A DNA stretch of 34,368 nucleotides. Source: Chloroflexota bacterium. GTDB taxonomy: Bacteria; Chloroflexota; Dehalococcoidia; DSTF01; RBG-16-68-14. How positions within the stretch are numbered: the stretch's first letter is position 1; every line of letters starts with the position of its first letter. The position numbers and the translations under genes were made by a program. The stretch covers positions 1-34,368 of the forward strand of contig JADFPV010000028.1 of the NCBI GenBank assembly GCA_022562155.1, written 5' to 3'. Below the pieces are notes generated by a model. The model saw only the letters and a list, made by a program, of their open reading frames with translations. It was not told the origin of the DNA and ran no database searches. Shown in pieces: positions 1 to 9,613 of the stretch.

Positions 1-2117
1 GGGCCGCGTGGCTGGCGTTCCACTTCGTCGAGGCGGCAACGCTGGCGCCCCGACACGCCGAAAAGGCGGTGCGCTACTCGACGCTGGCCGGTGAGCAGGC
101 GGCGGCCCAGTCCGGCTACGGCGATGCGGCCCGCCACTACCGCGCGGCGCTCTCGATTCGCGAAGGGGACGAGATCGACGACGAGATGGCAGACCTGCTC
201 TTCCGTCTCTCTCTCGCCGCATCCGAGACGCTGCAGACCAGCGAAGCCTGGCGGAGCGCTCGCCAAGCGTTCGATTACTATGCGAACGCAGGCGATGTGG
301 CCAAGGCCGTCGATGTCGCCTATTTTGCGGGCACCAATATGCGGTTCGTTCGTCCCAGCCAGACCCAGCTCGTGGAGCGAGCGTTGGACATCGCAGAAGA
401 AAACTCGGAAGACTTCGGCAGACTCACCGTCGCCCTGGGCTATTCGGCAGGCATGCTCGGTGATGAGCAGCGGGCACAAGAGGCCTTCGCTCGCGCCGAC
501 GATGTGGCGCAGCGGCTGGGGCTGAAGCGATTGGAGCTCGACGGGCTCCTGTCCGGTATGCAGGTTTCCACATTTCAGATGCACACAGATGCAGCCGCGG
601 CGATGGCAGAGCGTGCCGTTGCTCTGGCACGGGAGCTGGACCTACCGCGGGGCCAGCACGCTGCGCACTTCTACGCGGCCGTATCCCTGCGTTGGGCTGG
701 CGATGAGGAGGCCGCCCGGCGTCATGCGGATGCTTGCCGTGAGCTTGCGGAACGTCTTCGAGACCTGTCCGCGATCGCTGGCGCAACGCATGTGCAGGCA
801 GCATCAGCGATTGAGGGAGGCGACTGGGAATCCGCACGGACCTTCTTGACTCGAGGCCTCGAAATCGCGCCGCGCGATATCCGGCTGCTTAGCAACGCTG
901 CGCTGATCGCCTCTGTTGAAGGCGATGACTCGTCCGCGTCGGACTACGTCGACCGGATGCTGGAGACGATGCACGCTACACCCCCAGGGCCCAGCCTCGC
1001 GTACGCTTTCCCTGCCTTGTACTTACCGCGGATTGCGCTGATCACGGGCCAGCCGCTGGATAGCGATGTCGTAGACCACGCCGCTCGCGCCGTGCTAGAG
1101 TCACCCGTCGCCGGCACGCCGCGGATCAAGGCCCACGTAAGACTTGGCCTGGCGATACAGGCGGTGCTCGCGAACGACCAGGCCGCGGCGGAAGAAGCGC
1201 TGCGGGATCTGGAAGACGCGGGCACGGGCGTTCGAGATGCGCTGACTCATATCGATCAAACCCGCGGCCTGCTCCTGGATATCTTAGGCCGCGCTGATGA
1301 GGCGGTGGCTGCCTGCGACTCGGCGCTGGACTTCCTGAAGGACGGCTACGACCCGATTCGCGCGGAGGTGCTCTACGACAGCGCTCGCATCCGCCTGAAG
1401 CGCGCCGCGCCGTCCGACTATGAGCAAGCGTTGGCTCTGAACAACCAGGCGCTGGATCTGGCTCAGAAGCTGGGGATGAAGCCGCTCATCGAACGAATCA
1501 TCGCGACGAAGCTGAAGCTCCAGGGCATCACTAGCGGCGATATCAAGACATCGATCGATGTCGTTGCGGCGACGGTGCTGGCCGACCGGCCGGACGTGAG
1601 CAGCCATGCCGCCCCGGACGGCACGGTGACGATCATGTTCACGGACATCGTCGGCTCCACGCCGCTGAACGAGCGGCTGGGCGACAAGCGCTGGATGGAG
1701 CTGCTGAAGGAGCACAACGTTATCATCCGCGAACAGATCAGCGCGCACGACGGCTACGAGGTGAAGACCGAGGGCGACGGCTTTATGCTCGCGTTCGCGT
1801 CAGCCCGCAAGGCCGTCGACTGCGCTATCGCCATCCAGCGGGCCTTCGCGGAGCGGAACGAGACAGCGGAGGAGAAGATCGAGGTGCGTGCCGGCCTCCA
1901 CACCGGCGAGGTGATCCAGGACGCCGGCGACTTCTACGGCAAACACGTCACCCTGGCGGCGCGCATCGCGGCGCAGGCCAACGGCGGCCAGATTTTGGCG
2001 TCAGCGCTGCTCAAGGAGCTGACAGACAGCGGCGGCGACATCGAGTTCGACAGCGGCAAGGAGCTAGAGCTCAAAGGCCTGACCGGCACTCAGCGCGTGT
2101 TCGCCATAAGCTGGTAG
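1..2117 (+). CDS. C-terminal part of a large TPR/LuxR-type regulator with class III adenylate/guanylate cyclase domain (5' truncated by window)
   Basis: Frame stays open upstream of the listed start (AAWLAFHFVEAATLAPRHAEKAVRYS). TPR-like helices are followed by GTVTIMFTDIVGSTPLNERLG, EVKTEGDGFMLAF, GLHTGEVI and FYGKHVTLAARIA. Confidence 0.85.
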   Translation, partial: AAWLAFHFVEAATLAPRHAEKAVRYSTLAGEQAAAQSGYGDAARHYRAALSIREGDEIDDEMADLLFRLSLAASETLQTSEAWRSARQAFDYYANAGDVAKAVDVAYFAGTNMRFVRPSQTQLVERALDIAEENSEDFGRLTVALGYSAGMLGDEQRAQEAFARADDVAQRLGLKRLELDGLLSGMQVSTFQMHTDAAAAMAERAVALARELDLPRGQHAAHFYAAVSLRWAGDEEAARRHADACRELAERLRDLSAIAGATHVQAASAIEGGDWESARTFLTRGLEIAPRDIRLLSNAALIASVEGDDSSASDYVDRMLETMHATPPGPSLAYAFPALYLPRIALITGQPLDSDVVDHAARAVLESPVAGTPRIKAHVRLGLAIQAVLANDQAAAEEALRDLEDAGTGVRDALTHIDQTRGLLLDILGRADEAVAACDSALDFLKDGYDPIRAEVLYDSARIRLKRAAPSDYEQALALNNQALDLAQKLGMKPLIERIIATKLKLQGITSGDIKTSIDVVAATVLADRPDVSSHAAPDGTVTIMFTDIVGSTPLNERLGDKRWMELLKEHNVIIREQISAHDGYEVKTEGDGFMLAFASARKAVDCAIAIQRAFAERNETAEEKIEVRAGLHTGEVIQDAGDFYGKHVTLAARIAAQANGGQILASALLKELTDSGGDIEFDSGKELELKGLTGTQRVFAISW

Positions 2118-2131
2118 GCCCGGCCGCCGGC

Positions 2132-3517
2132 CTATGCGGCATCGCTCTCCGCAGTCTCGATATCGCCGAAGTAGAGATTGCAGGCAACGTCGATCGACTG
2201 GCGATCGAAGACGGGCGGCCGGCCCTGGAAGTCGGCCTCGTCGATTATCGTCGTAATAATGTCGCGTGGGTAGCACCCTCGGGGCTCGGGCATGCCAGGC
2301 GCAAAGACCTTGTCCACAAAGTACTTCGCCGCAAACTCGGACCATTCTATGTCTGTACGCTCGCAGGACCTCCGCGTAATTTCGAGCATGGCGTCGCGGT
2401 CGGGGCCCGGGATTTCAATCTTGTACGCAATGCGTCGAAGGTACGCCTCGTCCAACAGTTCCCGAACGGTCAGGTTTGTGGAGAAGACCAACGTGACGTC
2501 GAGAGGCAGTCGGACGATCTCGCTGGAGCCGAGAGCGAAGGAGTCGAATCCCTGCTCCATCATCATCACCCAGCGGTTGAGGATCTCTTTCGGTGAAACT
2601 TTCTGCCGTCCCAAGTCGTCGATTACGAGAACGCCGCCCTGCGCGACGATTGACAACGGAGCATTATGAACGCCCTGGGTCGCATCATACGTCATGTCCA
2701 GCGCTTCGGCTCCCATTTCTCCACCCACCATGACGTTTGGACGATCTATTGGCAACCAGCGTCGATCGTGCCGGAAGGCTTCTCCGGCCCAGATATCCGC
2801 TTCGTGGCTCTTGTTCTCTGCGTCTTCCGGTTCATTGTCAACTTTCGATATGTGCACGTCCGGATCGAACACGCGGATGAGTTGGCCGTGGCCGAAGAGA
2901 GCATACGGGATGACAACTGTGCCAATGATGACTTCGGATATTGACGTCACCAGGTCCGTCTTACCGTTGCCGGACGGGCCATAGACCATGAGAGCACGAC
3001 GCGAGAAGAAGGCTTGGCCCAGCACTTCGATGAGGCGCTCGGGCAATACCAAGTGCTCCAGCGCCTGTCGAATCTTCTCCAACGGAGGACGCTGGAAGCG
3101 ATGGATCTGCTCTTCAACGATCTTGTTGTAGGCCGCGATGGGAACCGGCGCGACGCCGACGTACCGGGATCGTTCCAGAGCGTCGCGTGCAGCGTTCTTT
3201 CCTCTGTCGGTCAAACGGTATTGGAACTGGGCGGCGGTACCCTGCGCCGACTTAGTCTCGACCTCACACAGTCCTTCGTGGCTGAGTCCTGAGATGAGCT
3301 CAGCGACAACCGCGACGTGCAGCCCCGTGCCGTTCGCCAACATCCCAGGAGTGGCACTGTCGTACGCCCAGACGGTCTTGAGGAGGAGTTCTCGCAGAAA
3401 TGCTTCTGGAATGCCAGTTTCCGTTATGGTCTTTGGCGCTAACGGCACATACGACCAGGGATCGTCAGGTGCGTCTGGTTCTGCTTGGTTCACCACGCTT
3501 CTTCTCCGTAACACCAA
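2132..3517 (-). CDS. AAA ATPase with N-terminal winged-helix-like region
   Basis: Walker A GPSGNGKTD, Walker B GGVLVIDDLGRQ, sensor-like VFSTNL, arginine-rich EAYLRRIAYKIEIPGPD. TTG or nearby GTG start. Confidence 0.75.
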   Translation of the reverse strand: MVLRRRSVVNQAEPDAPDDPWSYVPLAPKTITETGIPEAFLRELLLKTVWAYDSATPGMLANGTGLHVAVVAELISGLSHEGLCEVETKSAQGTAAQFQYRLTDRGKNAARDALERSRYVGVAPVPIAAYNKIVEEQIHRFQRPPLEKIRQALEHLVLPERLIEVLGQAFFSRRALMVYGPSGNGKTDLVTSISEVIIGTVVIPYALFGHGQLIRVFDPDVHISKVDNEPEDAENKSHEADIWAGEAFRHDRRWLPIDRPNVMVGGEMGAEALDMTYDATQGVHNAPLSIVAQGGVLVIDDLGRQKVSPKEILNRWVMMMEQGFDSFALGSSEIVRLPLDVTLVFSTNLTVRELLDEAYLRRIAYKIEIPGPDRDAMLEITRRSCERTDIEWSEFAAKYFVDKVFAPGMPEPRGCYPRDIITTIIDEADFQGRPPVFDRQSIDVACNLYFGDIETAESDAA

Positions 3518-3666
3518 GGCCGATGCGGGCTACTCTGAATGTAACCTCCACGGCCCATGCTCAGTGTGTTCCAGGCCTCTTGTTTCATTCTCGGCTGAAT
3601 GATGGGCCGCTTGACCCTGCCGACTTGGCCCGAACCTGTCGATACTCAATTTGAAGGATTAGGAAT

Positions 3667-5496
3667 ATGGCGACACATCCCATCTCTGAACTCGCCAGGC
3701 TCGCGCTCGGTGCCACCCAGGACGGCATGGACAAATCCGTCCTTGTCCGGGCGATGGAGTTGATCCAGGTGCAGACCGGTTCAATTTCGGCAATGGTCTT
3801 TTATGCCGACCACGATGGGAACGTGGTGACATCGGGCGTCGGGGACGATCCGATGCGCTTGGATAAAGAGGCGATCTCATACTTGCAGCGACGCCTAGTG
3901 CAACTCCGTGTGCCGCTCGCGTTCAACGTTGAACATGGCAAGGGAACGTTCATCACGCGCGCGACCGCCAAGCAGAGGCGAGATTACATTGCTTGGCGTA
4001 TCCCCGTTCCCGATAGCTTTACTGAAATGATGATCCTTCGTGGCGTGTGGCCACCTGACGCGGTTGAACAGCTACTCGATGTAGTCGAGTCGGCGATGCC
4101 TGCCTTGATGATGATCCTTGAGCTGGTCGCAGGCGGCGGACGTCGCCAGCGGTTAGAACTTCAATTGGAAACCATCGAGAATGCAGTCGAGATGCTCAGT
4201 CCGACCACCGAATTGATCGGCTCTCTCAGCGCCGCATATTCGGCGAACAGACCCATCTCCGAAAGCCAGAACGAGGCGATACGGCGGCTGGCACAGGAAG
4301 TGGCAGGCACGTTGAGCGAGTTGCGCGCGAGCGGCGAGGTTATCTCATCCCATCTGCGACTTCAGGAGTACACGAGCCGCCTGGAGCGTGCTGTCGAGAT
4401 CGAACGCCAGAACGCCCTCACCGATTCCTTGACGGGCCTGTCTAATCATGGAGGTGGTCTCCAGGCGTTGGATCTAGCGGCTGACCAAGCGCGGAGCACC
4501 AACACGCCGCTGTCTGTACTGGTAGGAGACATTGACAACTTCAAACTTTTCAACGACACATACGGCCACGTGGCAGGAGACGATGTACTGAAAGTCACGG
4601 CGAACCATTGCCTGGCGGTTGTTGGGGATGGCGGAATCGTGGCCAGATACGGCGGCGACGAGTTTTTGATCATTCTGCCCGGCAAGGATAAGCGCCAGGC
4701 GAACAGCCTGAAAAATGAGATCCTGACGGGGCTGGGAAACGTCGCGTTTCGCTCCGAATCCCAGGATAGCGTTCCGATCGGCATGTCTCTTGGCGTGGCT
4801 TCCTATCCTGAGGATGGGACATCACCATCGAAGCTGTTAGCCGCGGCCGATTCGTCAATGTATGAAGCCAAGCGGCACCATGACTCGGAAGGACGGAGAG
4901 TCAAGGAGCGTAGCGAAAGTACGTTCGGCGTCCTCGATAGCCTTGTGCTCGCGGTTGACACCAAGGACCGCTACACGAAAGATCACTGCGACATCGTTGC
5001 GGAGTACGCTGTGAAACTTGCCCAGCGCCTACGCCTCTCGGACGAATCAGTACGAGCGTTGCGAGTCGCAGGGCTCTTACACGATATCGGGAAGATCGCG
5101 GTGCCAGATGAGATCCTCAAGAAACCGGCGCCACTGACTGAAGAAGAAAAAGCCATCATGCAGCGCCACGTGAGGATCGGGGAAGTGCTGATCCGCGAAG
5201 TACCCCAGTTCAAGGACGTGCTTCAAGCTGTGTCCTGCCATCACGAGCGCTACGACGGAACGGGCTACCCTCGAAGTCTTGCTGGCGAGCAGATCCCGTT
5301 GCTGGGTCGCATTATTACAGTTGCTGACGCATTCTCTGCTATGTCGTTGGACCGCCCCTACCGCAAGGCTTTGTCCTCTGATGCTGTCGTTACCGAGTTG
5401 TTGGACGGCGCTGGCACCCAGTTCGATCCTGACCTCGTTAGGTCGTTCGTGGACATGCTGCTCGAAGAGCAAGTTCAGAGGCGTGACGCGGCCTAA
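3667..5496 (+). CDS. GGDEF + HD-GYP two-domain cyclic-di-GMP enzyme with N-terminal sensory region
   Basis: ARYGGDEFLIILPG; LLHDIGKIAVPDEIL; HHERYDGTGYP; DRPYRKAL. Confidence 0.92.
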   Translation: MATHPISELARLALGATQDGMDKSVLVRAMELIQVQTGSISAMVFYADHDGNVVTSGVGDDPMRLDKEAISYLQRRLVQLRVPLAFNVEHGKGTFITRATAKQRRDYIAWRIPVPDSFTEMMILRGVWPPDAVEQLLDVVESAMPALMMILELVAGGGRRQRLELQLETIENAVEMLSPTTELIGSLSAAYSANRPISESQNEAIRRLAQEVAGTLSELRASGEVISSHLRLQEYTSRLERAVEIERQNALTDSLTGLSNHGGGLQALDLAADQARSTNTPLSVLVGDIDNFKLFNDTYGHVAGDDVLKVTANHCLAVVGDGGIVARYGGDEFLIILPGKDKRQANSLKNEILTGLGNVAFRSESQDSVPIGMSLGVASYPEDGTSPSKLLAAADSSMYEAKRHHDSEGRRVKERSESTFGVLDSLVLAVDTKDRYTKDHCDIVAEYAVKLAQRLRLSDESVRALRVAGLLHDIGKIAVPDEILKKPAPLTEEEKAIMQRHVRIGEVLIREVPQFKDVLQAVSCHHERYDGTGYPRSLAGEQIPLLGRIITVADAFSAMSLDRPYRKALSSDAVVTELLDGAGTQFDPDLVRSFVDMLLEEQVQRRDAA

Positions 5497-5561
5497 GACA
5501 ATCCCAGCACAACTACGCTTCGATCTCCAACGCGACAGCTCAGCGCGTTTCGCCGCGCATG

Positions 5562-6650
5562 CTAGGCCTTGGCGATACTGATCTCCTTCACGGGGATCCG
5601 GCCCGTCGTCGCGATCTCGTCGACAAGCTCCGCGGTTCGGAGCGCCGTCTGCTTGGCCGTGAAGATGTCGATCGCGGATTCGGCCAGCATGAACTGGATC
5701 GCCTGGTGCTCGGACAGCGTCTTGCCGAACGTCTTACGCTCCTAGACGTACTCCAGGCTGCGGTCCAGCGCCCACTCCGACATCCCGACGCAACCGCCGG
5801 CGATCATCAAGCGGCCTTCCGAGATTCCGAGCATGCCAATCTGGAAGCCCTGGTCCAGCTCGCCCAGCAGCCGGTCGCTCGACACGCGAACGTCGTCCAG
5901 TGTGATCATGCCACAGTCGCTGGCAACGTGGCCCATGATCGGCAGGACGGTATCCGCTGAATAGCCGGGTGATACCGCGTCGACCAAGAAGCAGCTGATG
6001 CCTCCCTTGTGCTCTGCGGCCAGCTCCGGATTCGTCACGGCGAAAATGGCCGCGTGGTCCGCGTACGGCGCGTTCGTGATCCACTGCTTCGTGCCGTTGA
6101 TGACCCATTCGTCTCCATCGCGGACGGCCTTCGTCTGGAGGCCCCAGACATCCGAGCCCGCGTTCGGCTCGGTCAGGCCGAAGCAGACTGTCTTCTCGCC
6201 GGCAAGCAGACCAGGCAGCACGTCGTTGCGCACCGCGTCCGTGACGCCCATGAACATGCGCGATGGGCCATCGATGAAGCTGGCCACCACGGGCGACCCA
6301 AGAAACGCGTTCGACCAGCCGATGAAGAGACGCCCCGGACCGTACTTCCGGTAGAGCGCCTCCAGAATGAGCACGTTCGCCAGAGCAGGCAGTCCGCCTC
6401 CTCCGATCTCTTCCGGAGCGAACATCGCATAGAATCCGGCGGCCGCCGACTTTTTCCTCACACTCAACCTCGCCTCAGCGACCTCATCAACCAGCCGCCC
6501 GTCATCGCGGAACAGCTTGCGTTCGTCGGCGAGCACGTCGCGAAACTTCTCCTCAAGTGGCAGCACCTCGCTGTCCACAAACTGAAGGAGGCCATCGAGC
6601 GTGGCTTTGGCCAAGTCATGAACCTCTTCGCGGGTAGCTGTTTCTGTCAT
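5562..6650 (-). pseudogene. Acyl-CoA dehydrogenase, disrupted by in-frame TAG and C-terminally truncated
   Basis: Main ORF ends ...ALDRSLEYV* (TAG at 5744-5742). The same frame continues ERKTFGKTLSEHQAIQFMLAESAIDIFTAKQTALRTAELVDEIATTGRIPVKEISIAKA* to a second TAG at 5564-5562. Probable ATG at 6650 with GGAGG upstream. Confidence 0.85.
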
Positions 6651-6961
6651 CGCGTCCTCCTTGGAGCAACGTAGAGTCTCCACTCGATCGTACGGCGACG
6701 ACAAGGCCGCCGGCAGTGCCAAACGCCTCATGAGACCATGCCCAACGGCCCATCGGGCTGGAAGGCGGCGATGTCGCTCCGATTGCGGAGGGACATCGAG
6801 TTCGAACTATGCATTGTCTAAGGCTAAACTCAGATCAGGATAATCGGAGGCCCCCGGCCCTCAACATGCCTCCTTGGTACCCACAGCGCTGCGCCCGAGA
6901 TATACTCGCGGTAGCGAGCGTGACATCTGGACCGGAGTTCGCACTGGCTGACGAATCGCTA

Positions 6962-8386
6962 ATGTCCCTACCGGCCTACGTATTGGCCGAACGGATCCGC
7001 AGCCGATCCGTCTCACCAGTCGAGGCTGTCGATGAAGCGCTCTCACGGATCGACCGCCTCAATCCCGGCTACAACGCCTACCTGACCGTCTGCCACGACG
7101 AAGCGCGTGTGGCGGCTGAAGCCGCCCAACAGGCCGTCATGAGCGGCGCCGACATCGGCCCTCTCCATGGCGTGCCGGTCTCGATTAAGGACCTGCTCTA
7201 CACGAAAGGCATTCGATCGACCGGCGGCTCGCTCGCCTACAACGAGTTCACGCCGGAGTTCGACGCTCCTCTCGTCGCCCGTCTGCGGAAGGCCGGAGCG
7301 ATCATACTCGGCAAGACCAACACCCCAGAGTTCGGCGTCATCCCCACGACGGAGAACCGGCTGGGCGATCCGTGCCGGAACCCCTGGGACCCGGCTCGCA
7401 CCACCGGTGGATCGAGCGGCGGAGCGGCGGCATCAGCAGCGTTAGGGCTGGGGTCGATGCACGTAGGCTCGGACGGCGGCGGTTCGATCCGAATACCGGC
7501 GTCGCTATGCGGCGTCTTCGGCATTAAGCCAACGCTGGGCCGCGTCCCGCCCTACACCAAGGAGTGGGGCGGTTACGGCGGCTGGCCGACGTTGTCCCAA
7601 GCCGGCCCGCTCGCACGGAACGTCAAGGACGCCGGCCTCATGCTGGACGTCATCGCCGGCCCCGAGCCTGGCGATCCCTTCGCGATACCTGCCGCCGAGG
7701 AGTCGTTTATTCCCGACGGTGTCGACAGCCTCAGCCTGAAGGTCGCGTGGTCAGCGGACCTGGGCTGGGCCGCCGTCGACCCAGAGGTCAGAGACATCTG
7801 CGCAAAGGCCGCCCTCAGCTTCCAGGACTTGGGCTGCGAGGTCGATGAGGTCCACCCTGAGGTCGAAGGCTCTACCATCGTCCAGACGTTCGGGCCGCTG
7901 GCCGGCGGCGCCGACGCCGCCGCCCATGACGGCCTACTGGAAGCACACGGCGATCAGCTCACAGACTACGCCAAACGGTTCCTGGAGTTCGGCGCAAAGG
8001 TAACCGCGAGCCAGTACGTGCTGGCAGAGCAGCGACGCGTCGGCATCTGGCAGGCATTCGACGAGTTCCTCTCGCGCTACGATCTACTGCTGACGCCCAC
8101 ACTCGCGACGGCTGCCTTCCCGCTCGGCGAGCCGCCCTCGACAATCGACGGCAAAGAAGCCAGAGCGAACTCTTGGTCGCCGTTTACGGCGATCTTCAAC
8201 CTGACCGGGCAGCCGGCGGCTTCTGTGCCGTGCGGCTGGACCGCAGCCGGACTCCCCGTCGGGCTGCACGTCATCGCGCGGGCGTTTCGCGAACGCACCA
8301 TTCTGCGGGCCGCACAGGCCTACAGCCAGGCACACCCTTGGGATCATCGCTGGCCACCGGATGCAGACGAAGACACGAACGCGTAA
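6962..8386 (+). CDS. Amidase (amidase signature family); ORF open from 6809, likely start MSLPAYVLAERI at 6962
   Basis: VSIKDLLYTKG, TTGGSSGGAAASAALGLG, GSDGGGSIRIPASLCGVFGIKPT (Lys-cisSer-Ser triad). Confidence 0.88.
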   Translation: MSLPAYVLAERIRSRSVSPVEAVDEALSRIDRLNPGYNAYLTVCHDEARVAAEAAQQAVMSGADIGPLHGVPVSIKDLLYTKGIRSTGGSLAYNEFTPEFDAPLVARLRKAGAIILGKTNTPEFGVIPTTENRLGDPCRNPWDPARTTGGSSGGAAASAALGLGSMHVGSDGGGSIRIPASLCGVFGIKPTLGRVPPYTKEWGGYGGWPTLSQAGPLARNVKDAGLMLDVIAGPEPGDPFAIPAAEESFIPDGVDSLSLKVAWSADLGWAAVDPEVRDICAKAALSFQDLGCEVDEVHPEVEGSTIVQTFGPLAGGADAAAHDGLLEAHGDQLTDYAKRFLEFGAKVTASQYVLAEQRRVGIWQAFDEFLSRYDLLLTPTLATAAFPLGEPPSTIDGKEARANSWSPFTAIFNLTGQPAASVPCGWTAAGLPVGLHVIARAFRERTILRAAQAYSQAHPWDHRWPPDADEDTNA

Positions 8387-9095
8387 GAGAAGCAAGAAAG
8401 CCGCTCCGGTCGCGCGCAATATCGGGACGCTCAACGAGGGTCCCCTCCACGCCTCCCTGAAGCAGTCCTATCTCAAGCCCGGCGATCTCGTGGAGGTCGA
8501 GACCGACGGCTACGTCATCGACATCCTGCGCGACGGCCTCATCATCGAAGTGCAGACGGCAAACTTCTCGTCGATCGCGAGAAAGATGCGCGACCTCGTC
8601 GAGCGGCATCGCGTTCGCCTGGTGTATCCGGTCGCACAAGCGCGGTGGATCGTCAAGCTCTCGAAACATGGCGAGCTGGAGAGCCGCAGGAAGTCGCCAA
8701 AGAAGGCAGGCTTTGAGGAGGTGTTCACGGAGTTGGTGAGCTTCCCAGAGCTGATCGCCCATCCCAACTTCGAGATCGAAGTGCTGCTGACCCATGAAGA
8801 GGAACTGCGGCGCTTCGATAGCCGCCGCCGATGGCGACGTAAGGGCTGGGTGACCGTCGAACGGCGCCTGCTCGACATCACAGACAGCCTACTCATTAAA
8901 ACACCGGACGATCTAATGGACCTCATCCCGACCGGCCTTCCCGATCCGTTTCAGACCTCAGACCTCGCGCGTTCGCTCAAGCGAACACGCATCGTCGCGC
9001 AGAAGGTCGCCTACTGTCTCAGGAACTGCGGCAGCATCCGGCAGGTGGGCAAGGATGGCAACGCCGTGGTCTACTCCCGGACTGGAACCACGTAG
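8361..9095 (+). CDS. Conserved-looking hypothetical; putative PD-(D/E)xK nuclease-like fold plus C-terminal wHTH-like region
   Basis: Overlaps the amidase 3' end by 26 bp. LHASLKQSYLKPGDLVEVETDGYVIDILRDGLIIEVQTANFSSIARKM resembles an E...D...ExQ restriction-nuclease-like core. Confidence 0.55.
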   Translation: MQTKTRTRKRSKKAAPVARNIGTLNEGPLHASLKQSYLKPGDLVEVETDGYVIDILRDGLIIEVQTANFSSIARKMRDLVERHRVRLVYPVAQARWIVKLSKHGELESRRKSPKKAGFEEVFTELVSFPELIAHPNFEIEVLLTHEEELRRFDSRRRWRRKGWVTVERRLLDITDSLLIKTPDDLMDLIPTGLPDPFQTSDLARSLKRTRIVAQKVAYCLRNCGSIRQVGKDGNAVVYSRTGTT

Positions 9096-9125
9096 AAACG
9101 TGCCTGACCTAAAGACACGGAGACT

Positions 9126-9141
9126 GTTTTGCAGAATCGCC
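9126..9141 (-). repeat. 16-bp motif GGCGATTCTGCAAAAC shared with 32909-32924
   Basis: Exact 16/16 match, reverse orientation here. Confidence 0.7.
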
Positions 9142-9272
9142 ATCTTTCTCACACCTTATGTTGAGTTATGAATCTAAAATCGGCATTTCAGTTGCCATAA
9201 GAAAATCTTTATGGAAACCACGCACCCCGGCCATCAAGGATGCCCCGCGCGGGCGACCGAGAGACCCTCTCA

Positions 9273-9328
9273 TCCTGGTCAGGAGATCGTAAGCGGGAGG
9301 CGGGCTAGCTAGAAGGGGGATGTGGCGC
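9273..9328 (-). repeat. 56-bp dispersed repeat, copy A
   Basis: Reverse complement GCGCCACATCCCCCTTCTAGCTAGCCCGCCTCCCGCTTACGATCTCCTGACCAGGA aligns without gaps to 27093-27148 and 32795-32850. Confidence 0.85.
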
Positions 9329-9374
9329 AGAGGGAGAGCGGTTAGTCCATCTGCTGCCTTCTTGATAAGGCCTC

Positions 9375-9405
9375 TTGACAAATTACGCTATTCTGCTAGA
9401 ATAGC
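9375..9405 (+). promoter_or_regulatory. Sigma70-like promoter with overlapping dyad operator
   Basis: TTGACA (9375) - 16 nt - TAGAAT (9397). Perfect inverted repeat GCTATTCT-GCT-AGAATAGC at 9387-9405 overlaps the -10. Confidence 0.55.
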
Positions 9406-9613
9406 CCTGTCTCGAAAGAGCTGGTGGCCAGTGGCGGGCCCGGCGGTGGTGTGAATGATGAGGCGGTGGGCTCACCACTAGCCGCACATTGGGGAGGTGC
9501 GGCGTTCAACAGCATAGATCCCTTTTGACCCTAGGTATCTGTACGCACATGGCGCAGACAGCGGCGTTCGTCGTCGCCCGCGCCGCCACGCCCGAAACAA
9601 GAGGAGGCCGACC

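Noticed and set aside
5742-5744. Amber recoding (pyrrolysine/selenocysteine-like readthrough)
   Set aside because: Other genes here end in TAG, and the downstream homology is also truncated, so decay or error is simpler.
6009-6674. 221-aa plus-strand ORF
   Set aside because: Antisense to the acyl-CoA dehydrogenase homology; no independent support.
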